A stretch of 64,000 nt of DNA, taken from assembly GCF_029051725.1 (NCBI RefSeq), contig NZ_JAACFU010000002.1, forward strand, positions 558,001 through 622,000, given 5' to 3'. This document shows positions 27,772 through 35,107 of the stretch, one piece after another. The first letter of the stretch is position 1. Each line of letters starts with the position of its first letter. The notes under the pieces are model-generated. The model had not been told where the DNA came from. It did not search any database and worked only from the letters and a program-made list of their open reading frames with translations. The position numbers and the translations under genes are program-made. Origin of the DNA: Bradyrhizobium sp. CSS354. Its GTDB lineage: Bacteria > Pseudomonadota > Alphaproteobacteria > Rhizobiales > Xanthobacteraceae.

Positions 27772-27950
27772 GGGAGCAGAACTTTTTGATGAACTTCCTC
27801 ATCCGTGAGGGTGATCAAGTCGGTCCTGTCGCACGCGATCTTGGGCCGCGTAGGTCGATGCCACGAAGCGAACCGAGTTGCAGACAGGCCATTTTATTGT
27901 GATCTCGACGCCGACAACCGGACTGCCTTAACACTTCAGAGAGGCCAACA

Positions 27951-28197
27951 ATGCGCAAGATGCTCCTTGTCGTGACAACAATGCTTTTGGCGGAAAACTC
28001 GCATGCGAAGCGCAAACGGACCTCACCGCATATGCGGATGCTACAACGGCCTCGCCAAGAAGCATTACAATATAGCGAGATCAAAAGAGCTCGAGCATGA
28101 GGTGATCGTCTACTGCAAAGCAAGTCCTCAAATAGCATCATTGAGGCCATTGCCGTCATGCCCAAGCAAGAGCGGCTCTCGGCCGGATTCAAATGAC
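27951..28197 (+). pseudogene. Possible decayed small secreted protein gene
   Basis: ATG 27951 after GAGGCC encodes a credible signal peptide (MRKMLLVVTTMLLAENSHA). Sequence that reads well afterwards lies in other frames: CEAQTDLTAYAD just after the signal peptide, HEVIVYCKASPQ around 28100, and IIEAIAVMPKQERLSAGFK ending at a TGA near 28197. This looks like one gene of about 80 residues broken by two or more frameshifts. No homologue is known to me. Confidence 0.35.
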
Positions 28198-28313
28198 ATT
28201 GCTCTTGACCGCAATTTTTAAGCTTCACGATGTGGAGCACGTGGTCTTGCGAGAGCCTTCATCCCCAGATTCCGCGTCAGAATTGGCCGGCAGAGAGAAT
28301 TACCTTTCCGGTC

Positions 28314-28327
28314 GCCGGAATTGCATA
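28314..28327 (+). promoter_or_regulatory. GCCG-N5-GCATA element upstream of 28431
   Basis: Reads TCGCCGGAATTGCATAGCC, 103 bp before the start of the secreted protein gene at 28431, the first gene of a probable four-gene set. Confidence 0.75.
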
Positions 28328-28430
28328 GCCAAACGCACAACGCTCTTCCATGGTCGCCCCGAGTAACGGGACGCCTTCCGACAATTCTGGAAGCGAGACG
28401 TCCGAGAACGTTGACGAATAAGGGGGCGAT

Positions 28431-29033
28431 ATGACGAGCAAGACCAAGACCGCCGCGCTCGCAGGATTTTTGGGCGTTTCCATCGCGTTCACAGGCATCG
28501 CCAGCGCATTTGGGCAGGCAGGTCCATCATCGTCCCCAATCAAAACGATCGGCACCCCCAGCGCGCCTGCCAAACCCGAAATCGTCCCGTCCCTGTTCGT
28601 AATGAACTCCCGCGGTGCATCACTGCAGGGAGATAACTTGGTTCTGACTGGCGTCACGCCGAGCTCGATTATCTTCGCCGATCGCCCGATACGAGCTGCC
28701 GGTCACCAGGCCACCGCCGACGTGATTGCAGAATGGGGCGCAGGAGAGGACAGCTTCGCCAAGAACCCGCCCAATGCGACAGTGTCCGTTTTAGCGAAGG
28801 ACGGCTCAGTGAAGGATGCAGTCGTGGTGCTGAAGAGCCCGAAGCTCGAGGGTGACAAGCTGACGTTCACCGTGCAGACGCTGGAAGGTGATCTCGCCGG
28901 CGCCGACGGAGCGGCAGCGATCTTCATCGATATTATCGGGCGACCGCTGACGCCGCTATCGTTTGCCGGAGTTGCTCGCCGTTCAGCATTCCGCGGCGCA
29001 ATGTACGCGGGCGCTGTAGGGGCTGCCGCATAA
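28431..29033 (+). CDS. Secreted hypothetical protein with in-frame stop before a Tyr/Pro tail
   Basis: 200 residues. Signal peptide of about 30 residues (cleavage near ASAFGQ). A beta-rich central domain (about 55-170) with Asp/Val-rich strands follows, then a C-terminal Ala/Arg segment. The TAA stop at 29031-29033 is followed in the same frame by 29 codons of a Tyr/Pro/Cys-rich tail (including RSYPPPPACGYYPYPPCY) ending at TGA 29121-29123, which is a typical C terminus of Bradyrhizobium envelope proteins. The stop lies in the left arm of a perfect 16-bp inverted repeat. The annotated gene may thus be a recently truncated form of a ~230-residue protein. Confidence 0.7.
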   Translation: MTSKTKTAALAGFLGVSIAFTGIASAFGQAGPSSSPIKTIGTPSAPAKPEIVPSLFVMNSRGASLQGDNLVLTGVTPSSIIFADRPIRAAGHQATADVIAEWGAGEDSFAKNPPNATVSVLAKDGSVKDAVVVLKSPKLEGDKLTFTVQTLEGDLAGADGAAAIFIDIIGRPLTPLSFAGVARRSAFRGAMYAGAVGAAA

Positions 29034-29066
29034 TATGGGGCGGCAGCTTATGCCGCCCCATATTAT
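29030..29066. repeat. Perfect 16-bp inverted repeat over the premature stop
   Basis: Left arm ATAATATGGGGCGGCA (29030-29045), loop GCTTA, right arm 29051-29066, perfectly complementary. It overlaps the TAA stop of the upstream gene and lies inside the remaining in-frame tail. No T-run follows. Confidence 0.85.
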
Positions 29067-29274
29067 CGTTCCTATCCGCCCCCTCCGGCCTGCGGCTACT
29101 ACCCTTACCCGCCTTGCTATTGAAGACGCACCTCCGAGAACAGACCCTCTTGCCTTCGGAGCTCGGCGCCCCTTGCCGCGGGCGCTCAATCCTGACAGCC
29201 GCTCGGCTTCCCCGAATGCTCCTCCAGAATTCCGTCGGTAAAACTTGGCGGCTTCAACTCATAAGGACCGGCTC

Positions 29275-29997
29275 ATGTGGCGTTTGTCACGTATCGCTCT
29301 CCTCGCCACCACGACCGGCGCCGTTAGCGCATCGGCATCTGCTGCCGACCTCCCAAGTCGACTGGAGCCGCTCGCACCGGTCGCCTATGCGCCTGCGTTT
29401 TCATGGACAGGCTTCTACGTTGGTGGAGAGCTGGGGTGGATACAAACGAACCCCCAATACACGACCGGCGCACATTTGTTTGGGGCTCCATTCCTGCTCA
29501 CATCCGGCTCGCGTAAGGATGGCCTGACATATGGAATTCTCACTGGCTATAACTACCAAGCGGGTCAGTTTGTGTTGGGCGTGGAAGGCGATTTTCAGGG
29601 ATGGACGGTCGGCGTAATACGCTACACCGCCATCACCGGCGATTTCCTCACGGCGCATAGCAAATGGGGCGGCTCGATACGCGGCCGGCTCGGCTACGCT
29701 GCCGACCGCGCCCTGCTCTATGTGACGGGTGGAGCGGCGTTCGCATCCATCGAGACCTCGATTCCTTTTACCGGCATTTCGGTCGGCGGCGACGGCACGC
29801 GGGTGGGCTGGACGGCCGGCGCCGGAGTGGACTACGCCATCACAAACAACTGGTTCACAGGCCTCGAGTATCGCTACTCACAGTATCAATCCAGATCCTT
29901 GGTGTATCCGATACCGGTTCTCAATCTTGGCATCATTGGGCTTAAGCAAGAGCTGAGCAACAACCAGGTCACGGTTCGCCTTGGCTATAAGTTCTGA
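29275..29997 (+). CDS. Omp25/Omp31-like outer-membrane beta-barrel protein
   Basis: 240 residues. Signal peptide (cleavage near ASAADLP, residue ~25), then the alphaproteobacterial eight-strand barrel: FSWTGFYVGGELGW at the first strand, YNYQAGQFVLGVEGDFQG, GRLGYAADRALLYVTGGAAF, and the C-terminal NNQVTVRLGYKF ending in Phe. It gives outer-membrane integrity and attachment in related bacteria. ATG 29275 follows AAGGA; ten residues of upstream open frame are ignored. Second intact gene of the set that begins at 28431. Confidence 0.85.
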   Translation: MWRLSRIALLATTTGAVSASASAADLPSRLEPLAPVAYAPAFSWTGFYVGGELGWIQTNPQYTTGAHLFGAPFLLTSGSRKDGLTYGILTGYNYQAGQFVLGVEGDFQGWTVGVIRYTAITGDFLTAHSKWGGSIRGRLGYAADRALLYVTGGAAFASIETSIPFTGISVGGDGTRVGWTAGAGVDYAITNNWFTGLEYRYSQYQSRSLVYPIPVLNLGIIGLKQELSNNQVTVRLGYKF

Positions 29998-30057
29998 ATC
30001 GCCTTCGACCCTTGGCTGAGCCCACATCGAGTAATTGCAGCAACGCGGGATTTCGTC

Positions 30058-30543
30058 ATGCTCAAATGTCTGTTCACGCTGTTGCTCGTGGGGCTCGCCG
30101 CAGTGGTCGTATCACCTTCGGTTGCCCAGCAGCCGGCTCCCGGAGTTAGCGTGGGTACCCTCACGTGCAAAATGGCGCCTTCCATCGGCTTGATCTTTGG
30201 ATCACGCCAGCGGATGGCATGCCGCTTCGCACCCAATGGCCCTTATCCGCAAGAAGCATATCTCGGCGTAATGGGCACTATCGGTATCGATATCGGGATC
30301 ACGGCAGGCGGGGCGATGGCTTGGGGCGTCTTTGCCCCCACGGCAGGTCCACGACGCGGAGCGCTATCCGGCACTTATGTGGGCGCGAGTGGCGCCGTTG
30401 GCGTAGGCGTCGGGGTCGGCGCCAATCTGCTGTTCGGCGGAACGGGGCGTTCGATCGCCTTGCAGCCGCTCTCCCTCGAGGGCTCGGTCGGGATCAATTT
30501 GTCGCTTGGAGTTTCAAGCCTCACGCTTTCCTTAGCGCAATGA
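30058..30543 (+). CDS. DUF992 secreted protein
   Basis: 161 residues. Signal peptide (cleavage near SVAQQ, residue ~24). The mature part matches the DUF992 pattern closely: VGTLTCKMAPSIGLIFGS, RMACRFAPNG, then IGIDIGITAGGAMAWGVFAP and a Gly-rich IALQPLSLEGSVGINL end. Two conserved Cys probably form a disulfide. Function unknown; likely periplasmic. It lies 60 bp after the Omp25-like gene on the same strand. Confidence 0.85.
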   Translation: MLKCLFTLLLVGLAAVVVSPSVAQQPAPGVSVGTLTCKMAPSIGLIFGSRQRMACRFAPNGPYPQEAYLGVMGTIGIDIGITAGGAMAWGVFAPTAGPRRGALSGTYVGASGAVGVGVGVGANLLFGGTGRSIALQPLSLEGSVGINLSLGVSSLTLSLAQ

Positions 30544-30637
30544 ATTACAGACAAGGAGCATCCCTCAGTGTTCATCACGAGCCCGCAGCCATTTCAACGA
30601 TGGCGCGGTTCGGAGCCAGTCATCAGAGGACGTATCG

Positions 30638-31102
30638 ATGAGAATGACAGTCAGATTAATCATCATCCGTGGGGCTCTCCTGTGCCTGGCCATTTCGTCG
30701 GCTGGCAACGCGTCCGCGCAGACCGACGTGGGAAAGGCCCTTTTGGAAAAGCTGACCGCCAGGGTGGCAAAGCTTGAGAGCGCCTGCGCAAGCGAAATCA
30801 AGAAATACTGCAAATCGGTGACGCCTGGTGAAGGGCGCATGATTTATTGCATGCAAGCCCATGAAGACAAGATCAGCCCCAAATGCGCATTTGAACTCGG
30901 GGAAGCCGCGACAAGTGTGCAAACAACGGCAGACGTTCTGAAAGACGCTGTGATTGCGTGCAAAGCCGAGATAACCGGAACGTGTGGAAAAATAGTGCCC
31001 GGCCAAGGTCGAATTGCCGCTTGTCTGCTGTCTAATAAATCGACAGCCTCTGCGGGTTGCGTGGAAGCCATTCAGAGGGTCGAGACCATGTCGTCTCAAT
31101 AG
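30638..31102 (+). CDS. Secreted Cys-rich repeat protein (Cys_rich_FGFR type)
   Basis: 154 residues. Signal peptide (cleavage near ASAQTD, residue ~28) and two tandem cysteine-rich repeats of the GLG1/Cys-rich-FGFR type: ACASEIKKYCKSVTPGEGRMIYCMQ...KC and ACKAEITGTCGKIVPGQGRIAACLL...GC, each with four cysteines in the C-x6-7-C-x10-11-C-x9-12-C pattern. Periplasmic; the role in bacteria is unknown. GAGG ribosome binding site just upstream. Last gene of the 28431 set. Confidence 0.82.
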   Translation: MRMTVRLIIIRGALLCLAISSAGNASAQTDVGKALLEKLTARVAKLESACASEIKKYCKSVTPGEGRMIYCMQAHEDKISPKCAFELGEAATSVQTTADVLKDAVIACKAEITGTCGKIVPGQGRIAACLLSNKSTASAGCVEAIQRVETMSSQ

Positions 31103-31373
31103 CACTTCGTCGATCAAAGCCTTATTGACCTGCCAGGTCGCTATCCCCATCAGCCTGACGGTCTCCCGAAGATCGCTGGCCCAAACAGCGCAGAAGGACT
31201 TCCGTGTCCGACAACGAACCGGAAGAAACGACCCGAGCTTTTTTTTGCTCTCGCACCGGACCGTTCGGGCTGTTCAGAATTCCAATGGCGCGAGACGAAA
31301 CCGACTGTTTGACGATTAGACAAGTCAGTATTGGTTTGCTCGGAAGGGAAAACCGTGCCTACCCGGCACACGA

Positions 31374-31574
31374 TCAATACACCTTTCCAAGAACCAGATT
31401 CTTAAGGCGCGCCAAGGCCCCGTAACACTCCGCCAATTCCAAAAGCTTCCGTCTTTGCGGTCCATCCTGCATGCTTGCGGCGTCTTGAATCAGGATTTGC
31501 GAGAGTTCGTCGCACTCCTCCACAGTCAGATGTTGATCTTCGATCGAGGGTCTGACGTTTATCGATGTGTTCAC
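31374..31574 (-). CDS. Small helical protein, CDEL family member 1
   Basis: 66 residues, two predicted helices, no signal peptide. It shares the pattern LTxEECDELxQxLxQxAAxM, then Leu/Arg-rich LAECYGALARLK, with the small proteins at 41219 and 51458. All three lie beside AraC paralogues or sulfatase genes. I do not recognise the family from databases I remember. It lies 320 bp downstream of sulfatase 4 on the same strand and could be at the end of its transcript. No regulon element of its own. Confidence 0.6.
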   Translation of the reverse strand: MNTSINVRPSIEDQHLTVEECDELSQILIQDAASMQDGPQRRKLLELAECYGALARLKNLVLGKVY

Positions 31575-31893
31575 GCTGGCTACCCTTCTGGCGGTGCTCG
31601 CGATCAGGCCATCGAGGGGAAGCTTGCGCTACAACATGGGATAAACTTCGTTCATCTTTCTCGGTGGCGGTTCCCCGTGGAGCTACGTGCATGAGTTCTG
31701 AATGCTCGTTGCCGTGACAATGCCAGCTTTGCATATCCTGCGACGACCTATCCGGCCGATTGCCGCACCGCTCGGCGCGCTCACCGGCGCCCGGATGACG
31801 ATGGACCGGCAGACCTGCGCTGCGCATCGGCTTCCGTCTGGCCGCTGGTGTCGCGCCGGTGTTCCGCTATCCGCTTGATGATGCCGCTCCGGA
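31575..31893. other. Gap after sulfatase 4, nothing identified
   Basis: About 320 bp without a supported gene. A one-mismatch relative of the regulon element (GCCA-N5-GCATA, 31722-31735) points away from any gene and is probably chance. Confidence 0.5.
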
Positions 31894-33408
31894 TCAGCCG
31901 CCACTGCCAAATTGTGTGATGTTCGGCGCCGGCGGATTGGGATATCGCCTTGTCGTTGCCTTGTAGTCTTCGACAGTTTTGAGCGCCGGCCCCGACACCC
32001 AGCCAAACATCGCAGCCACAATGAGGTCCTCGTGAGGATCCATCTCAATGTTGAAAATCTTCGGGTAACCGGCCATTGGAGCACCGGCGGAGAACATTCC
32101 CGGCTGCCGCTGCGGGCCGATACCGGTGGGGTGAACGTCGGTAAAGTAAATGCGCCACTGCTTCCAGCGCGTGGCGACGAGCTCTCCTCCGATAAAGCTC
32201 AACATGCTTTCGCGACGACCCGTGGCCGCAGCGCCGATCAGGAGATCGAACTGATCGATGCCGTCAATCGCTCGGTCCGCTGGCATCGTGCCTCCCACGA
32301 TATGTGAGAACGTCGGCAGGAAGTCCATGATGGAGAACATGGCGTATGTAGTCGTTCCCGGCCTGACCCTGCCAGGCCAGCGGATGATCGCCGCTGTCCG
32401 TATCGCTCCTTCGGTCACTTCGCCCAATTCACCGCGGAACGGCCCGGAACTGCCCATGTCGGGCGTCCCCTGATTGCCGTGTTCGCGCGCGGTTTGTCCT
32501 TGCGGGCCATTGTCGGAAGCAAAGACGACAATCGTGTTGTCCTCGAGTCCAAGTTCCTTGAGCGTGTCGAGAATCTCGCCGACGTGATAATCGCCTTCCA
32601 TCAGCTTGTCGCCATAGTTACCAATCCGCGATTTGCCCTTGAATTGCTGAGAAGGCAGGTTCGGAAAGTGCCCCATGGAAAAGGGAAGGTAGAGGAAGAA
32701 GGGCATCGCGGCGGCTTTTTGACGCCGCATGAAATCGACTGATTTGTCCACCAGCTCATTGTCGATGTTGGCGCGCACCTCTTCGGTGAATGGCTTGACG
32801 GTCTGCAAGGACCCCTTAGCCTTCCCCTCGACGATATGGGGCCCTGCTCTCAGCAACGCATCATAAGGCTCGTCGATCGAATGCGTGAGAGCGATCGTTG
32901 CGGGGTATGTTGCTGCATCCCAGCTAATGTCAGGCGGAATACCGTAGAACTCGTCGAATCCGTGCGCCGTCGGCAGGCTTTGGGGGGCGCTTCCGAGATG
33001 CCATTTCCCAAAGATCGCGGTGGCATAACCCACGTTCTTGAACAATTCCCCCATCGTGAAGGCGTTTGCAGGAAGTGTATAGGGGCTGCCTTCAATGGCG
33101 ATCAGCGAAAGCCCACTGCGAATCGAGTACTGGCCCGTCATAAGTGCCGCACGGGAGGGCGTGCAGGCCGGTTCGACCAAAAACTGCGTGAGACGGAGTC
33201 CCTCTTGGGCAAGCGCATCGAGGCGCGGCGTCGGAGCTCCGCGCAGCTGGCCTCCGCCGTACGATCCGAGGTCGCCGTAGCCGACATTGTCAGCCAGGAT
33301 AAAGACGACGTTGGGCTTGTTGCGCTGCTGCGCAAACGCGGTCGTCGACCCCATTACGGCTAGTAGCGCCACACAGGACGTAAAGCGCAATCCAGCAGAG
33401 ATCTTCAT
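31894..33408 (-). CDS. Exported type I sulfatase 4 (canonical CTPSR)
   Basis: 504 residues. Sec signal peptide (cleavage near AFAQQ, residue ~27). Unlike the other three sulfatases it has the classical formylglycine motif CTPSR (Cys82), and it aligns with the arylsulfatase A/AslA branch: VFILADNVGYGDLGSYG, TGQYSIRSGL, FGKWHLGS, FASDNGPQGQ. The first metal motif is ADN where most sulfatases have DD, so one Ca2+ ligand is Asn. ATG 33408 has an AAAGGTG ribosome binding site and begins the signal peptide; the longer frame to 33495 overlaps a small upstream gene. A regulon element at 33740 probably drives both. Confidence 0.9.
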   Translation of the reverse strand: MKISAGLRFTSCVALLAVMGSTTAFAQQRNKPNVVFILADNVGYGDLGSYGGGQLRGAPTPRLDALAQEGLRLTQFLVEPACTPSRAALMTGQYSIRSGLSLIAIEGSPYTLPANAFTMGELFKNVGYATAIFGKWHLGSAPQSLPTAHGFDEFYGIPPDISWDAATYPATIALTHSIDEPYDALLRAGPHIVEGKAKGSLQTVKPFTEEVRANIDNELVDKSVDFMRRQKAAAMPFFLYLPFSMGHFPNLPSQQFKGKSRIGNYGDKLMEGDYHVGEILDTLKELGLEDNTIVVFASDNGPQGQTAREHGNQGTPDMGSSGPFRGELGEVTEGAIRTAAIIRWPGRVRPGTTTYAMFSIMDFLPTFSHIVGGTMPADRAIDGIDQFDLLIGAAATGRRESMLSFIGGELVATRWKQWRIYFTDVHPTGIGPQRQPGMFSAGAPMAGYPKIFNIEMDPHEDLIVAAMFGWVSGPALKTVEDYKATTRRYPNPPAPNITQFGSGG

Positions 33409-33469
33409 GGGAGCACCTTTCTGAGCCCGGACAATTGATCCTGTTTCCGCGTGAGAACTGAGCAGTGCA

Positions 33470-33685
33470 CTAGGACCAGCGGTGCCGAAAGGCACCCGGG
33501 GCGATCAGTGCCATATCGTCTGTTGCGGTATACTCAAAACGCCGTGCTATCGCGCGAACCGGCTTCACCCAGCAGTACATCGGCTTGAAAGCGATTCGCC
33601 ACGGCCGATGCCCTCGAATGCGTCCGCCGAACATGCTGCCCGCAAGCAGCGTTGATGCGAAAGTTGTTCGGCTGCTTGCGTACAT
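33470..33685 (-). CDS. Small hypothetical protein in sulfatase 4 leader
   Basis: 71 residues, basic, no clear signal peptide. The C-terminal part (VKPVRAIARRFEYTATDDMALI) has the look of a real protein. Not recognised. It starts 54 bp after the regulon element and ends 61 bp before sulfatase 4, so it would be the first gene of that operon. It might instead be just a leader region. Confidence 0.45.
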   Translation of the reverse strand: MYASSRTTFASTLLAGSMFGGRIRGHRPWRIAFKPMYCWVKPVRAIARRFEYTATDDMALIAPGAFRHRWS

Positions 33686-33739
33686 CTGAAACCTCTCGCA
33701 CTACGACGACACGACCTTACGAACGTTCGTTTGCGCGTC

Positions 33740-33753
33740 TATGCGATTTCGGC
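33740..33753 (-). promoter_or_regulatory. GCCG-N5-GCATA element upstream of sulfatase 4 operon
   Basis: Minus strand reads TGCCGAAATCGCATAGA. It lies 54 bp from the small leader gene and 331 bp from the sulfatase 4 start. Confidence 0.78.
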
Positions 33754-34379
33754 ACGCGCCGGTCCATGCTCCGAACAAGTAAGCCCGGAGCTACGAGCGT
33801 CTGCTTGCCACAAAGTCTAATCAAGCAAGCACGCTCTTATCCGCCGGGAGGCGGATGAGCCGCTTAGAAATTCTTCCGGCCCCCGTTCATGCTTCAGATC
33901 CTATCGCGCCGGCATATCGCCCATCCTGGAAACGCATCCTGTGCAGGGCACACCCGCCGCCCTCAACCTCCGCATACTTCCCAGGAGCGCACTGGGTGAT
34001 TGAACTTCTAGGCTTGGGCTGGTCCAAGTACCACACTCGCCCGCACTAAGCTGGGTCATGCGGATTCCGCTGGTTCTTTGCATCACGTTTATCTCCATAC
34101 GATTTGGGCGGAGACACGACAGGACATCGACGCCGATTTGCGACCACAGCAAGCAATTCGATGACGTGAGTTCGGTGCGCGCACGCTTCCGGCGGGTTTC
34201 CGTGTAGCGACTATGTCCTACCGTTGCTCTAATTCGCGGCGAATGTACCTGTCTCTCACTAACAAGCGAGTAAAACTGCCCCGTGATGGCTTTTCAGCAG
34301 CGGCCGATGTCGAGACTGCCGCCGATCTCAACGCGCTGTCGACGGTGCGCTATACTCGTCAACCCGAACTCAAAGAAGT
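33754..34379. other. Intergenic, no gene supported
   Basis: About 630 bp with only short unsupported frames on both strands. No element copy or strong hairpin was noted. Confidence 0.45.
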
Positions 34380-34688
34380 CTACTTGTCCCATTGGTTCAT
34401 TTGCAGGCACGTTTGCAAGCTGACGTAACTGGGAGTGCCCCCGATCGACTCCTGGGGAATGCATTCCGCTTTGCTCGAGGCCGGGAACGTCGACCATCGC
34501 TGGGCTAATTGCTTTCGCGCTCCCTGTTCATCCCTGATGCACGCCCGGAGCGATTGGGTATCGGACAGTCCGGATGTCGCAGCCAAATCGAGCTTGCAGC
34601 TTCTTGCCATGTCAAACGCCGGCACACCGTCCGCTACCGCCACAACCAGTTGTGTGCTCAGAGCGATCATAGCCACTGAAAAAGGCAT
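34380..34688 (-). CDS. Small secreted protein with conserved-looking Cys
   Basis: 102 residues. Signal peptide of about 20 residues (AMIALSTQLVVAVADG). The mature part begins VPAFDMARSCKLDLAATS and carries four Cys in pairs (C..C..C..C) with helical spacing. The DMARSCKLD...SLRACIRDEQ pattern is familiar from short uncharacterised rhizobial periplasmic proteins. Function unknown. A regulon element lies 190 bp upstream. Confidence 0.6.
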   Translation of the reverse strand: MPFSVAMIALSTQLVVAVADGVPAFDMARSCKLDLAATSGLSDTQSLRACIRDEQGARKQLAQRWSTFPASSKAECIPQESIGGTPSYVSLQTCLQMNQWDK

Positions 34689-34878
34689 TTCGTATTCTCC
34701 TAGAAGTAGCGCTTTTTTGCCGAAGAGCTGCCCTCAACGAAGGCGCCAGCGGCAGTCTCGATCGCTAACAAAAGCTCATGTCAGTGCGCTTTTCTCTTGG
34801 TAGCAAGCGCCCCCTGCGAAGCGGGTCAGAACACTTCCGGACCGCTACGCCAGTTAGCCACGCTCTGCGTACGACGTC

Positions 34879-34892
34879 TATGCAACTTCGGC
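34879..34892 (-). promoter_or_regulatory. GCCG-N5-GCATA element upstream of 34380 gene
   Basis: Minus strand reads TGCCGAAGTTGCATAGA, 190 bp from the start of the small secreted protein gene. Back-to-back with the element at 34998. Confidence 0.75.
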
Positions 34893-34997
34893 AGACGCAA
34901 TGACACAGGCTGGATTGACGGCTGGGCTTCTCGGGCGGAAGGCGCCTCCTGAGGTTTTGCCAACTCAGGTAGGCACTATGCCGATTTTCGGCGAACG

Positions 34998-35011
34998 GCC
35001 GATTCTGCATA
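34998..35011 (+). promoter_or_regulatory. GCCG-N5-GCATA element upstream of ABC exporter
   Basis: Reads GGCCGATTCTGCATAGCC, 96 bp before the ABC exporter start. A looser, wider-spaced look-alike reading on the other strand lies at 34977-34992. Confidence 0.75.
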
Positions 35012-35107
35012 GCCCCTAGCTGCAGCACCGGCGAACATCCTCCCGGCGGACATTCACTCAAGCACTCGGCCCGCATGATTACGACTCTTGCTGATGGGGA
35101 CAGCAAA

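Noticed and set aside
31722..31735. One-mismatch copy GCCA-N5-GCATA
   Set aside because: It points toward no gene on its strand and the first box differs; probably chance.
34977..34992. TATGC-N7-CGGC beside the ABC exporter element
   Set aside because: The spacing is two bases longer than in all true copies, so I do not count it.
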